64,000 nt of DNA from Nonomuraea jiangxiensis (GCF_900099965.1 NZ_FNDJ01000020.1:1-64000), one strand, 5' to 3'; shown: positions 52,771 to 61,843, counted from the stretch's first letter. Translations and numbers: made by a program. Notes: a model not told the origin generated them from the letters alone.

Positions 52771-54024
52771 CTACTGGGAGCGAAACCAGCGGTGCAAAGG
52801 TGTCCGGCGCCGTCCGGAATCTTGCATCAGCTCGCACAGGCACCGCCCCAGCAGCGTGACCGACTGGCAGCAGCCGGGTCCCGGCAGGTTCCTGGAGCGG
52901 ACGATGACGGTGGCCCGCTGGATCAGCCGCTCCAGGCTGGGCTCCCCTCCACCCTTGAGCGAGCGGGTGTGCCAGGGGCAGGACTTGACGTTCTCGCAGG
53001 CACTCTTGGCGATGTAGGGAGCCGGCCCGGTCTCGAACGTCAGCGGGTCCACCCGTTTGAGCCGCAGGCCGGCCAGGACCAGGGCGGCGCGGCCGGCGAT
53101 GGCATGGATGTCACGGCCCAGGCGCCGCTTGGCCTGGGCGCTGCGGTCGGGGACGGCGAGCAACATCGCCGCGGCCATCAGGCCGCCGCCCACGATCATG
53201 CTCCAGCCCACCTGCTCCTGGAACCAGATCACCGCGATGGCGGCCACCCAGACGGGCTGCGACGACATCAGGATCGCGCTCGGCACCGCGGCCACGTGCG
53301 CCTGCCCGTACGAGCGGGCCAGGAACCCCAGCGCGCACGACACCACGGACAGGTGCGCCAGGATCGCCCAGTCGGGCCCGTCGGAGGGCAGTTCGATCCC
53401 GTCACGCACCGCGACGCCCCCGGTGAGCACCCCGATGGTGAAGAGCTGGATCACGGTCAGCGGGTAGGCGTGAAAGCTCCCGCCCTTGCTCAGGTGTGCC
53501 AGCAGCAGGGTGTGCCCCGCGTAGAGCGCCGCGGCGGCGAGCGTGACCAGGAGCGCGATCACCGAGATCGCCTCGTCCTCCACCCCGCGCATCAGCGTGA
53601 ACGCGGTCATGCCCGCCAGCGCGAGCACCACCCCTGCCCAGATCCGCCGCGGCACCTTCGACTTGAACACCAACAAGGCCAGGATCGGGGTGATCACCAC
53701 GCTGCACCCGACCGCGAACCCGGACACCGCCGACGGCAGGCTGTACAGCGCGATGGCCTGACCGGTCTGCCCCACCCCGAACATGAGCCCCAGCACGACC
53801 CCGTAGATCCACGTCTCTCGCGGAAGCCCCCGAAGGCTGCCCGGCCGGATGAGGAGCAACGTGAGGCCGGCGAGCAGGTAACGCTCAGCGAGCAGGTCTT
53901 CTACCGGCATCCGACGGATGAGATCTTTCATCAGCGGGAACGCTGACCCCCAAGCGGCGCTGACGAACAACAGAAGCACGGCTCCCAAGAGGGGGCGGGG
54001 AGCGGGCACGACTGCCATGGCCAA
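52771..54024 (-). CDS. EamA/DMT-family transporter with long C-terminal tail
   Basis: A 417-residue membrane protein. Ten helices and two EamA repeats (about 12-150 and 165-290) mark a drug/metabolite transporter; the helix AVSGFAVGCSVVITPILALL is typical. Residues about 290-417 form a basic, soluble tail with six Cys (SACENVKSCPW, GPGCCQ, GRCLC). EamA proteins normally stop soon after the tenth helix, so the tail is unusual; it could be a real domain or read-through. It is on the same strand upstream of the peptide-TPR pair. Confidence 0.82.
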   Translation of the reverse strand: MAMAVVPAPRPLLGAVLLLFVSAAWGSAFPLMKDLIRRMPVEDLLAERYLLAGLTLLLIRPGSLRGLPRETWIYGVVLGLMFGVGQTGQAIALYSLPSAVSGFAVGCSVVITPILALLVFKSKVPRRIWAGVVLALAGMTAFTLMRGVEDEAISVIALLVTLAAAALYAGHTLLLAHLSKGGSFHAYPLTVIQLFTIGVLTGGVAVRDGIELPSDGPDWAILAHLSVVSCALGFLARSYGQAHVAAVPSAILMSSQPVWVAAIAVIWFQEQVGWSMIVGGGLMAAAMLLAVPDRSAQAKRRLGRDIHAIAGRAALVLAGLRLKRVDPLTFETGPAPYIAKSACENVKSCPWHTRSLKGGGEPSLERLIQRATVIVRSRNLPGPGCCQSVTLLGRCLCELMQDSGRRRTPLHRWFRSQ

Positions 54025-54320
54025 AGCATCTCACTACTATTCGCAGCCGTAGATGTACAGCCAGCAGCCGGTGATGCTCCTCTACAACTCGGTGGTAAGA
54101 GCCTCACCCGCAGGTTCGTACATCCTTATCTGAGGAGGCCAGAACCGGCGATTTCCTGTAAGTCCACCAGGGAGTTCAGCCGCCTCGTGGACGAGGCCCG
54201 CCACTCTCCGCGACGCGGAATCGGCGGCTGAGTCACGCCGGGACCCGGGAAGAAGATCACCGGGAAGGCCGGGGACGGCGGCCCCAGGAGGGGGTCAGGA
54301 CAGGGCCGTGGACGTCGTCG
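54025..54320. other. Gene-free stretch
   Basis: About 300 bases between the transporter start and the end of the GNAT gene. The base composition is close to balanced in its first half, lower in GC than the neighbours. I see no gene, tRNA, strong repeat or clear promoter. A short open frame near 54160-54230 has no start or binding site and may be a worn fragment of something. Confidence 0.4.
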
Positions 54321-54809
54321 TTACAGCTTGATGACCGCACCGGGGACCAGGCGCTTCTCCCCGCAGATGACGGTCAGCTCGCCCACCTGGTGCCGGGAGA
54401 GCTCGCGCCAGCCCTGGCGTTCGTAGAGCGCCAGGGCGGCCTCCTGGTTGAGCGTCGTGTCGCCCCTGACGCTCTCGAAGCCGAGCTCCACCGCGCGCCG
54501 CTCCAGCGCGAGCAGCATGGCCGTGCCGAAGCCTCGCCGCCGGAACCCCGCATGGACCCGCAGCCTGCAGATCTCGGCGGTCCTGGTGTCGACGGGCTTC
54601 AGGCCGCCCATGGCGACGACCCGCGAGGCCACCTCGCCCACCAAGAAGTCACCGCCGCAGCCGAGGTAGATCTCCTGGATGCGGGGGAAGTCGTCGTCGT
54701 AGTAGACGCCGTCACCGGGGACCAGCCCCACTTCGGCGAGGCAGATCCGATGGAGTGCGAGGATGGTGTCGAGATCGGACCAGCGATAGCGCCGGATCTT
54801 CAGCTTCAT
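54321..54809 (-). CDS. GNAT-family N-acetyltransferase
   Basis: A 162-residue single-domain acetyltransferase. The acetyl-CoA loop is RLRVHAGFRRRGFGTAMLLAL (residues about 85-105), followed by TTLNQEAALALYERQGWRE as motif B. The ATG at 54809 overlaps the stop of the upstream regulator (ATGA), so it is coupled to it. The target is unknown. Confidence 0.88.
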   Translation of the reverse strand: MKLKIRRYRWSDLDTILALHRICLAEVGLVPGDGVYYDDDFPRIQEIYLGCGGDFLVGEVASRVVAMGGLKPVDTRTAEICRLRVHAGFRRRGFGTAMLLALERRAVELGFESVRGDTTLNQEAALALYERQGWRELSRHQVGELTVICGEKRLVPGAVIKL

Positions 54810-56356
54810 GCACCGCCCCCTTTCGGTTGGGGCTGCCTGGGCCGGCGCAACTCGGCCCGGTAATCTTCCAGTCCTGGATGGTGGGCGTCGCGTCCCATGA
54901 CCGCCTGTTCGAGCGCCAGCGCGGGGCGCACGATGAAGTCGGTCAGATATTCGTCGCCCACCTTGCGCAGGGCCGCCGTGCCGATCCGCAGCGCCTCGGT
55001 GACGTCGCCGTCGATCAGGCGGCACTGGGCCTGGTCGAGCCGGATCAACGTCTGGTCCAGGATGTGGTCCTCGTATTTCGTCAGCGCCTGGTCGAGCACC
55101 ACCTCGGCCTCGAGCGTCTGGCCGAGCTTGGTGAGCACGTCGCCCTGGTAGAAGTAGAGCTGCCGCTCGGTGTAGCCGAAGGCCACGTCCTCCTGGTCCT
55201 CCGACCTCATGTTGGAGAAGGCGTTGCGGGCCCGGGCGAGCGCGCGCTTGGCCTGGTCGACGACCTCCTTCTTGCTCTCGGTGCCGGAGAGCATGGCCAG
55301 CGCCCTGGCCTCGACGACCGGTGCCATGGCCTGCGCCGGGCACGGCGTGGACCCCGCCAGGTCGCGGCTCTTCTTGGCCAGGGTGAGCGCCTCGCGGGCG
55401 TCGCCGAAGTAGAGGGGGACGAGCGACTCGCGGGCGCAGATCCACGCGCGGAGCGCGCGGTCGCCCGTCTCGTCCGCCGCCATGCGCCCGGTGCGGAAGA
55501 ACGAGCGGGCCAGCCGGTGATCGCCCAGGTTGATCATGATCATGCCACTCAGCCCGGAGAGCTGCGCCGCCATCCTGCACAGGCGGTCCTGCAGATCGTT
55601 GGGCTGGCGGCGGGACATGGCCGTGCGTACGGCGCTCAACTCGAGCATCACGTCGCACAGCAGCCTGAGCGGAGCCGTCGTGGTGTATTGACGGCCGAAG
55701 CTGACCGTCGCCTCCTCCCACTGGTCGAGCATCTGGGCGGACACGGAGGCGGAGACGAGCGTCTCGTCCATCCGGCGCCTGATGCCCTCGCACGCGCCGA
55801 GCACGGGCCCGTCGAGCTGCTCCAACAACTTGGTGTCGGTGTTGAGCAAGTTTAATAGCGTGCGACGCAGGACGTTTTCGTCCTCCTGGGCCTCAGGCTC
55901 GGTGACCATCGGCTGGAGGTCGAGCTCGCGCTCGGTCGGCTGAAGCGGCTTCTCCCGCTCGGTCGCCAGCACCCCCGGCATCCGGTGGCCGTGGCCGCAG
56001 ATGCACGGTCCGTCGAAGCCCAGCGCGACGGGCTCCACCCGATAGACGGTGCACAGGTAGTGCAGGTATTCGGGCCCAGGGCGCTTGAGCCCGCTCTCGT
56101 AGGCGGAGAGCAGGGTCTCCCCGATGCCGGGCATCGGTTTCGAGTCGCGCTCGAACAGGGCTCTGATCTGCTCGATCACGTCGGCCAGCGCGATCCCGAA
56201 GGCCAGGCGGTGCGCCTTTATCCGGGTCGTGTTGAACTGGGACGCGCACGTCTCATGGATCTCATCAGCTATCTGGGCCGACGTGCGCCCGGCTGCCAAG
56301 GCCTTGGCCCTGATGCGCCGGGCGATCTCCGTCTCCCTGTGCTGTCTGCCGGACAT
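54806..56356 (-). CDS. NsdA-like XRE/TPR regulator
   Basis: A 516-residue protein. The N-terminus has a helix-turn-helix-like region (about 10-95, with ETLLSAYESGLKRPGPEYLHYLCTVYRVEP as the XRE tail), followed by a short CICGHGH metal-like cluster and a long helical TPR-type array to the end. The layout recalls NsdA of Streptomyces, a negative regulator of development and antibiotic production. ATG 56356 has AGAGGGG upstream. It is coupled to the downstream GNAT gene and divergent from a small conserved gene. Confidence 0.8.
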   Translation of the reverse strand: MSGRQHRETEIARRIRAKALAAGRTSAQIADEIHETCASQFNTTRIKAHRLAFGIALADVIEQIRALFERDSKPMPGIGETLLSAYESGLKRPGPEYLHYLCTVYRVEPVALGFDGPCICGHGHRMPGVLATEREKPLQPTERELDLQPMVTEPEAQEDENVLRRTLLNLLNTDTKLLEQLDGPVLGACEGIRRRMDETLVSASVSAQMLDQWEEATVSFGRQYTTTAPLRLLCDVMLELSAVRTAMSRRQPNDLQDRLCRMAAQLSGLSGMIMINLGDHRLARSFFRTGRMAADETGDRALRAWICARESLVPLYFGDAREALTLAKKSRDLAGSTPCPAQAMAPVVEARALAMLSGTESKKEVVDQAKRALARARNAFSNMRSEDQEDVAFGYTERQLYFYQGDVLTKLGQTLEAEVVLDQALTKYEDHILDQTLIRLDQAQCRLIDGDVTEALRIGTAALRKVGDEYLTDFIVRPALALEQAVMGRDAHHPGLEDYRAELRRPRQPQPKGGGA

Positions 56357-56631
56357 CCCGGCCCCTCTCACGATGCCCTCGACCGGTCCACAACTGGTGA
56401 CTCAGCGTAGCCCCTTTGTTGCTGTGCGCCTACCCAAGATGATGAACCAATGCCGGCCGGATGGGAAATGCGCCCATCCGGCGCACGGTTAAGGATCGTC
56501 CACCGCGGGACTGTTTCTTACAACCCATGAGGGAGAAGCAACTCCCTGTGAGCGGACCCCCCTCGTTGCGCCCCGCCTTGACATGCGTCATGTTGGGCCC
56601 ACCAGCACCGATTCCTAGGGAGGGACGAACA

Positions 56632-56913
56632 GTGGGGGACGACAACTTCGAGCACCTGGAGCGTCTGGTAGCCGAGCTCGACGCCCGTGGAATGCTCGCA
56701 CGAGTGGTCCGGACCCAAGGGCGTCTGTTCGTCCGGGTCATCAACCCGAACGCCACGAGCCTGTCCGAGAACGTCACCTGCCGCCCGGCCAACGTATCTG
56801 ACATACCCGACTGGTGGTACTGCTGGTCCTGGGGCGAGCGGATGCACACGGCCGACGACCCGGCTGGTGCGGCGACGAAGGTCGCCCGAGTACTCGCCGC
56901 CGTGGGGGAGTGA
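56632..56913 (+). CDS. Small conserved hypothetical protein
   Basis: A 93-residue protein starting at a GTG with GGGAGGG upstream. It has a basic/hydrophobic first half (LVAELDARGMLARVVRTQGRLFVRVINPN) and a Trp-rich motif PDWWYCWSWGERM. Similar small WW-rich proteins stand opposite NsdA-like regulators in other actinomycetes, from memory. Function unknown. The divergent gap (56357-56631) holds a 10-bp hairpin at 56456-56482 that could be an operator. Confidence 0.72.
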   Translation: MGDDNFEHLERLVAELDARGMLARVVRTQGRLFVRVINPNATSLSENVTCRPANVSDIPDWWYCWSWGERMHTADDPAGAATKVARVLAAVGE

Positions 56914-56975
56914 CGACGTGGTGAACCGGGTGGAGCGCAGCCACCACGGCTCACCGCGTCCACGGCGGCCGACAC

Positions 56976-57043
56976 GGAGCCGGTGGAGTGGCCGGTGCGG
57001 AGGGTCCCCTGTATGCCGGGGCCCTGGCCACTCCGCCGGCTCC
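56976..57043 (+). terminator. Long hairpin after the small conserved gene
   Basis: An 18-bp stem with one G-T mismatch (GGAGCCGGTGGAGTGGCC at 56976, complement at 57026-57043), with an inner GC stem. It lies 62 bases past the gene and most likely ends its transcript. The gap continues to 57319 with two more hairpins and no gene. Confidence 0.7.
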
Positions 57044-57125
57044 GATCCCCGACCCTCCTGCGCCCACAAGCCGCTCGCCCGGTCCGCCGGGCGAGTGTTC
57101 GGGGGATCCCTTCCGGAACCGGCAT

Positions 57126-57151
57126 GGGACACGCTTCCGGGTGCGTGTCCC
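57126..57151. repeat. Hairpin, 9-bp perfect stem
   Basis: GGGACACGC / GCGTGTCCC with an 8-base loop, between the previous hairpin and the mscS leader. Its role is unknown. Confidence 0.6.
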
Positions 57152-57244
57152 GTTCCGAGCCGTCCGTCATCGGAGCGTCCGCTCTCTCCCTCCGCGGCCC
57201 AGAGAGTCGGCGTCCCCGTCTTCCCCGGCGTGATGTGACGGCGG

Positions 57245-57298
57245 GCGGTTCGGTCGGCGGTATTTTTGGATCGAAACGGTCCAAGCCGACCGAACCGC
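57245..57298 (+). promoter_or_regulatory. Long leader hairpin before mscS
   Basis: A 14-bp perfect stem (GCGGTTCGGTCGGC at 57245, GCCGACCGAACCGC at 57285) encloses a second 7-bp stem TTGGATC/GGTCCAA with a GAAAC loop. The right arm ends five bases before the GGAGGGGG ribosome binding site of mscS. There is no T-run. It can control translation or transcription of the channel gene; which one is not clear. Confidence 0.6.
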
Positions 57299-57319
57299 TT
57301 CCGGAGGGGGATCCGCCCA

Positions 57320-58315
57320 GTGTTACTGCTGGTGACAGCGTCGCCACAACCCAGCGCCACACCGACGACCGGCCTGCCGGATCCCGAGAAAGTGGTCCAG
57401 GGAATCGCGACGATGTGCCAAGGCGACAGCGTCTGCTCTACTCTCGTGGAGATGTTCGGCCAAGCGCCCTGGGCACCACTCGTGGCCAGCACGATCGTCA
57501 TCGTCCTGATCGTCGTGCTGGCTTTCGTGCTCCGCAAGATCGCGCACCGGATCATCTCGCGAGTGGTCAACCGCGCGGCCTCGGGTGGATCCATCACCAG
57601 CAGGTTCCGCAAGGGCGTGGCCACCGACTCGCTCGACGCGCTCCTCCACGAGCGGCGCAAGCAGCGGGCCGAGACCATGGGCTCGGTGCTCAAGCACGTC
57701 GCCTCCATCGTCATCCTGGGCACGGCGGTGCTGACCGTGCTCGACCGGTTGACGATCAACATCGCACCCCTGCTCACCAGCGTCGGCATCCTCGGCGTGG
57801 CCATCGGCTTCGGCGCCCAGGAGCTGGTCAAGGACTTCATCGCGGGCATGTTCATGCTGCTCGAAGACCAATACGGCGTCGGCGACGTGATCGACGCGGG
57901 CGCCGCCGTCGGCACGGTCGAGGCGGTCACCCTGCGCGTCACGAGGCTGCGCGACGTGGACGGCCGCGTCTGGTATGTCCGCAACGGCACCATCACCAGG
58001 GTCGGCAACGAGTCGCAGGGCTGGTCGCGGGCCTACGTGGACGTCCCGGTGGCCTATGACACCGACGTCGTGGGCGTACGCGTGCTGCTGGAGCACGTCG
58101 CGGAGGAGATCTGGGCCGACCCCGAGCTCCGGGAGGCCAAGATCGTGGAGCAGCCGCAGGTGTTCGGCGTCGAGCAGCTCTCCGACAGCTCGCTGGTGTT
58201 CCGCCTGAGCGCCAAGACGCTGCCCGCCCAGCAGGCGGAGGTGTCCAGAGAGCTCCGGCTCAGGGTCAAGTCGGCGCTCGACGACGCGGGCATCCCCATG
58301 GTGGCTCTTGCGTAG
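57320..58315 (+). CDS. Small-conductance mechanosensitive channel (MscS family)
   Basis: A membrane channel that opens on hypo-osmotic shock. It has a hydrophobic N-terminus, TM segments at about 50-74, 118-138 and the pore helix 138-165 (SVGILGVAIGFGAQELVKDFIAGMFMLLEDQ, the MscS signature), then the beta domain and a soluble C-terminus of about 160 residues. The GTG at 57320 has GGAGGGGG nine bases upstream, giving 331 residues. The second codon is TTA, which is rare in these genomes. A GTG at 57332 would avoid it. Confidence 0.9.
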   Translation: MLLLVTASPQPSATPTTGLPDPEKVVQGIATMCQGDSVCSTLVEMFGQAPWAPLVASTIVIVLIVVLAFVLRKIAHRIISRVVNRAASGGSITSRFRKGVATDSLDALLHERRKQRAETMGSVLKHVASIVILGTAVLTVLDRLTINIAPLLTSVGILGVAIGFGAQELVKDFIAGMFMLLEDQYGVGDVIDAGAAVGTVEAVTLRVTRLRDVDGRVWYVRNGTITRVGNESQGWSRAYVDVPVAYDTDVVGVRVLLEHVAEEIWADPELREAKIVEQPQVFGVEQLSDSSLVFRLSAKTLPAQQAEVSRELRLRVKSALDDAGIPMVALA

Positions 58316-58373
58316 GAGGACCGGTGCAGGCCTCGCAGGACCCGGCGCGCCGTGGTGCACATAAGCTTGGGGG

Positions 58374-58754
58374 GTGACTGAGACCTCCTTCTTTGACGCC
58401 GTCGGAGGCGAGGAGACCTTCCGGCTGCTCGTGCACCGCTTCTACGAGGGGGTCGCAGAAGACCCGTTGCTACGGCCGCTCTACCCCGAGGCCGACCTGA
58501 CGGGCGCCGAGGAGCGGCTGCGGGGCTTCCTGATCCAATACTGGGGCGGTCCCAAGACCTACAGCGAGCAGCGCGGGCATCCAAGGCTGCGGATGCGGCA
58601 CATGCCGTTCGTGATCGGCGAGCGGGAGCGGGACGCCTGGTTGCGGCACATGCGCGACGCGGTCGACTCCCTCGACCTGACCGAGGAGCAGGAGACCAGG
58701 CTCTGGGACTATCTCGTCTACGCCGCCCACAGCCTGGTGAATGCCCCGGTATAA
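58374..58754 (+). CDS. Group II truncated haemoglobin (GlbO type)
   Basis: A 126-residue haem protein of the trHbO group. The family pattern is FFDAVGGEETFRLLVHRFYEGVAEDPLLRPLYP, then FLIQYWGGPKTYSEQRGHPRLRMRHMPF (proximal His in MRHMPF, B10/CD1 Tyr/Phe region in the first part). trHbO binds oxygen and may protect respiration. It is 59 bases downstream of mscS and seven bases before a glucosidase gene. Confidence 0.93.
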   Translation: MTETSFFDAVGGEETFRLLVHRFYEGVAEDPLLRPLYPEADLTGAEERLRGFLIQYWGGPKTYSEQRGHPRLRMRHMPFVIGERERDAWLRHMRDAVDSLDLTEEQETRLWDYLVYAAHSLVNAPV

Positions 58755-58760
58755 ACGGGC

Positions 58761-60281
58761 ATGACACGCCACATGGAAACCCCCTGGTGGCGTGACGCCG
58801 TCGTCTACGAGATCTATGTGCGCAGCTTCGCCGACGCCTCGGGAGACGGCGTCGGCGACCTGGCCGGGGTGCGCGAGCGCCTGCCCTACCTCGCCCGGCT
58901 GGGGGTGGACGCCGTCTGGCTGACGCCGTTCTATCCCTCCCCCATGGCCGACGGGGGCTACGACGTGGCGGACTACCGCGACGTCGACCCCATGTTCGGG
59001 ACGCTGGACGACTTCGACGCGCTGGTCGCCGACGCGCACGCGCTCGGGCTGCGGGTGATCGTGGACATCGTGCCCAACCACAGCTCGTCCGAGCATCCCT
59101 GGTTCCGGGCCGCGGTGCGCGGGGAGAAGCGCGATCGCTACATCTTCCGTGACCGGCCCAACAACTGGCGCTCCACCTTCAGCGGGTCAGCGTGGACCCA
59201 GGTGGCGGACGGGACGTACTACCTGCACCTGTTCGCGCCCGAGCAGCCCGACTTCAACTGGCGCAACCCCGAGGTGCACGCGGAGTTCCTGGACGTCCTG
59301 CGGTTCTGGCTGGACCGGGGGGTGGACGGGTTCCGTATCGACGTGGCGATGGGGCTCTACAAGGCGGAGGGGCTGCCCGACGTCGGCGACCAGTCGTTCA
59401 AGTCGGAATCGCCGGTCTGGGGACGGCCCGAGGTGCACGACGTCTACCGCGAGTGGCGCCGGCTGCTGGACGGCTATCCGGGGGCGCGCATGGCCGTGGG
59501 CGAGGTGTGGACCGACAGCCTCACCGACCTGGCCCTCTATGTGCGGCCCGACGAGTTGCACCAGAGCTTCAACTTCGCCTGGCTGCAGGCGCCGTGGTCG
59601 GCGACGGCGTTCAGGAAGGTGATCGACGACACGCTCGCGGCTGTCCCGTTCCCGACCTGGGTGCTGTCCAACCACGACGTCGTACGCCACCGCACCCGCT
59701 ACGGGGCCGCCGACCCCGGCACGGGGATGGCGCGGGCCAGGGCGGCGCTGACGACGATGCTGGCCCTGCCCGGCTCGTCCTACCTCTACCAGGGCGAGGA
59801 GCTGGGGCTGCCGGAGGTGACCGACCTGCCCGCGGTGGCCCGGCAGGACCCGGTGTTCCTGCGGTCGAAGGGCAGGTTGCCGGGGCGCGACGGGTGCCGG
59901 GTGCCGATCCCGTGGACGGTGGACCCGCCCTCGCACGGGTTCTCGCCCGGCGGGGTGGAGCCCTGGCTGCCGCAGCCGGCCTCGTTCGCGGAGCTGAGTG
60001 TCGAGAAGCAGGAGGGGGACGCCGACTCGACGCTGGAGTTCTACCGGCGGGCCCTGCATCTACGCCGTGACCTGGTGGGATCCCTTCCTTACACCTTGGA
60101 GTGGCTGGAATCCCCCGAAGGTGTGCTTTCTTTCACCCGTGGGCCGCTGACCTGCGCGATCAACTGCAGCACCAGGGCGGTACGCCTGCCCCGGCACGAG
60201 GACCTGCTGCTGGGGAGCGGCCCGCTCAGGCGGGGCCTGCTGCCACCCGACACGGCGGTGTGGCTGCGGCGCACATCATGA
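58761..60281 (+). CDS. GH13 alpha-glucosidase
   Basis: A glycoside hydrolase family 13 enzyme of 506 residues acting on short alpha-glucosides. The barrel motifs are present: VDIVPNHSS (region I), DGFRIDVAMG (Asp nucleophile near 195), GEVWTDS (acid/base Glu near 247), and LSNHDVVRH (Asp near 308). The missing signal peptide makes it cytoplasmic. It starts at ATG 58761 or 58773. It follows the globin gene by only six bases, perhaps in one transcript. Confidence 0.92.
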   Translation: MTRHMETPWWRDAVVYEIYVRSFADASGDGVGDLAGVRERLPYLARLGVDAVWLTPFYPSPMADGGYDVADYRDVDPMFGTLDDFDALVADAHALGLRVIVDIVPNHSSSEHPWFRAAVRGEKRDRYIFRDRPNNWRSTFSGSAWTQVADGTYYLHLFAPEQPDFNWRNPEVHAEFLDVLRFWLDRGVDGFRIDVAMGLYKAEGLPDVGDQSFKSESPVWGRPEVHDVYREWRRLLDGYPGARMAVGEVWTDSLTDLALYVRPDELHQSFNFAWLQAPWSATAFRKVIDDTLAAVPFPTWVLSNHDVVRHRTRYGAADPGTGMARARAALTTMLALPGSSYLYQGEELGLPEVTDLPAVARQDPVFLRSKGRLPGRDGCRVPIPWTVDPPSHGFSPGGVEPWLPQPASFAELSVEKQEGDADSTLEFYRRALHLRRDLVGSLPYTLEWLESPEGVLSFTRGPLTCAINCSTRAVRLPRHEDLLLGSGPLRRGLLPPDTAVWLRRTS

Positions 60282-61430
60282 TCGTTCTCCCCGGAAGGGG
60301 ATGACGGGTAACGAGATCAGCGCGCATCCCAGGCCTGCGGCGAAGCCGACCCCGTAGCCGGTGTGCGTGATCAGCACGCCGGCCAGCGGCGTGACGGCCA
60401 GGGAGACGGTGTTCTGGATGGTGTTGTGGGTGCCGAGCACCCGGCCGGCCCAGGCGGGCCCGGCGAGCTCGCCCGCCTTCAGGTAGGCCAGGCCGTTGCC
60501 GGCCACGGTCATCACCGAGGCCAGCGCGAGCATGAGAGGCCCGAGCCAGCTGCCGGTCAGCGTTCCGGCCACCAGGAGTGCCAGCACGCCCAGGGTGGCG
60601 AAGGTGAGCAGGAGAAGGGGTCGCATGCGCAACCCTGTCCGGTCGGACCAGCGGCCGACCGCGATGCGCACCGCCGCCCCGCCGATCGCCGCTATCCCGA
60701 ACAGTTGCCCGGCCCCCACGTCGTCCCAGCCGTACTGGCGGACCAGGAACGTCACCCCGTACGTGCTGACCACGACCTGCGGCACCACGTGTAACGCGCT
60801 GGTGGCGTGCACCCGCCAGAGCGCCGGCTGCCGGTACGGCGTGCCCGCCGGGGCGGTGCCGGACTCCTGGATCGGGTGCGGCGGCTCCCTGAGGAAGAGC
60901 GCGGCCAGCACGGCGGCCAGCAGGCTCACGCAGGCGCAGACGATGAGCACGGCGGGCAGGCCGTACGCCTGGGCCACGGGCGGGAGCGCGAAAGCGCCGA
61001 TCGCCATGCCCAGGGTGAAGGAGACCTGGCGCAGCCCCATGGCGACGCCCCGCTCCGGCGGCCGGAACCAGCGCAGCACGATGCGGCCGCCGCCGACCAT
61101 CGCGGCCGAGCCCGCCGCGCCGGCCAGGGCCAGCAGCGCGATGACCGCCCAGGCCGGCTCCACGAACGCGACGGCGGCGAACAGCAGGGCCGCCGCCCCC
61201 ACACCGAGGCCCAGGACCACCCGCTCGCCGTGACGGTCGGCCAGCGCGCCCCAGGCGACCAGGGCGATCAGGATGCCGATGGCCGGGGCGTTCGCGATGA
61301 TGCCGGCCACCGCCAGCGGGACCCCGAAATGCCGCTCGACCTCCGGCATGACCAGAGGCAGGCCGAACAGGCCCAGGGTGACGCCGGCGTGCGCGTTGAC
61401 GCCGAGCGCCAGCATCCACCAGCGCCTCAC
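60276..61430 (-). CDS. MFS transporter
   Basis: A 384-residue permease with 12 predicted helices and the loop motif GALADRHGERVVLGLG (residues about 61-76) of the major facilitator superfamily. The second half has a matching GRWSDRTGLRMRPLL loop. It resembles CynX/NimT-like and other small-molecule transporters. GTG 61430 overlaps the stop of the thioesterase gene, so they are co-translated. Substrate unknown. Its 3' end overlaps the 3' end of the GH13 gene. Confidence 0.9.
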   Translation of the reverse strand: MRRWWMLALGVNAHAGVTLGLFGLPLVMPEVERHFGVPLAVAGIIANAPAIGILIALVAWGALADRHGERVVLGLGVGAAALLFAAVAFVEPAWAVIALLALAGAAGSAAMVGGGRIVLRWFRPPERGVAMGLRQVSFTLGMAIGAFALPPVAQAYGLPAVLIVCACVSLLAAVLAALFLREPPHPIQESGTAPAGTPYRQPALWRVHATSALHVVPQVVVSTYGVTFLVRQYGWDDVGAGQLFGIAAIGGAAVRIAVGRWSDRTGLRMRPLLLLTFATLGVLALLVAGTLTGSWLGPLMLALASVMTVAGNGLAYLKAGELAGPAWAGRVLGTHNTIQNTVSLAVTPLAGVLITHTGYGVGFAAGLGCALISLPVIPFRGERS

Positions 61431-61843
61431 GAGAAGCGCTTGAGGTAGGCCAGTTCGCTCTCGGTCAGCCTGCGGGGTCTGGCCTCTTTGACGTCGTAGG
61501 CCGCGATGACGGACGCGGCGGTGACGAACACCTCGTCGTCGTCGCGGATCTCGTACTGGAGGGTGAAGCGTACCGGCCTGATCTCGGTCACCCAGGTCTC
61601 GACCCGCACCGGTGTGGCGCGGAAGCCGAGCGGGCGGCGGTAGTCGATCTCGTGACGGGTCACCACCAAGCCCTTGAACGGAGTCTCCCCCGCGTTGTGC
61701 GGATCGATGTGGAACATGCCGAACCGGGCGTCCTCGAGGTAGTCGAGGAAACGGACGTTGTTCACGTGCCCCTGGGAGTCGATGTCGGCGAATCTCACCG
61801 TTCGGGGATAGACGTGTCGATGGGCCTGGGAACGTTCAACCAC
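61427..61843 (-). CDS. Acyl-CoA thioesterase (4HBT hotdog)
   Basis: A 138-residue hotdog protein. YPRTVRFADIDSQGHVNNVRFLDYLEDARF is the signature of the 4-hydroxybenzoyl-CoA thioesterase group, with the catalytic Asp in DIDSQGH. The second half is the usual strand set. GTG start. It precedes the MFS gene with a four-base overlap. It likely hydrolyses an acyl-CoA, but the chain is unknown. Confidence 0.9.
   Translation of the reverse strand: MVERSQAHRHVYPRTVRFADIDSQGHVNNVRFLDYLEDARFGMFHIDPHNAGETPFKGLVVTRHEIDYRRPLGFRATPVRVETWVTEIRPVRFTLQYEIRDDDEVFVTAASVIAAYDVKEARPRRLTESELAYLKRFS

Noticed and set aside
54025..54320. A possible worn transposase fragment
   Set aside because: No motif or terminal repeat could be recognised; only a short frame with no start.
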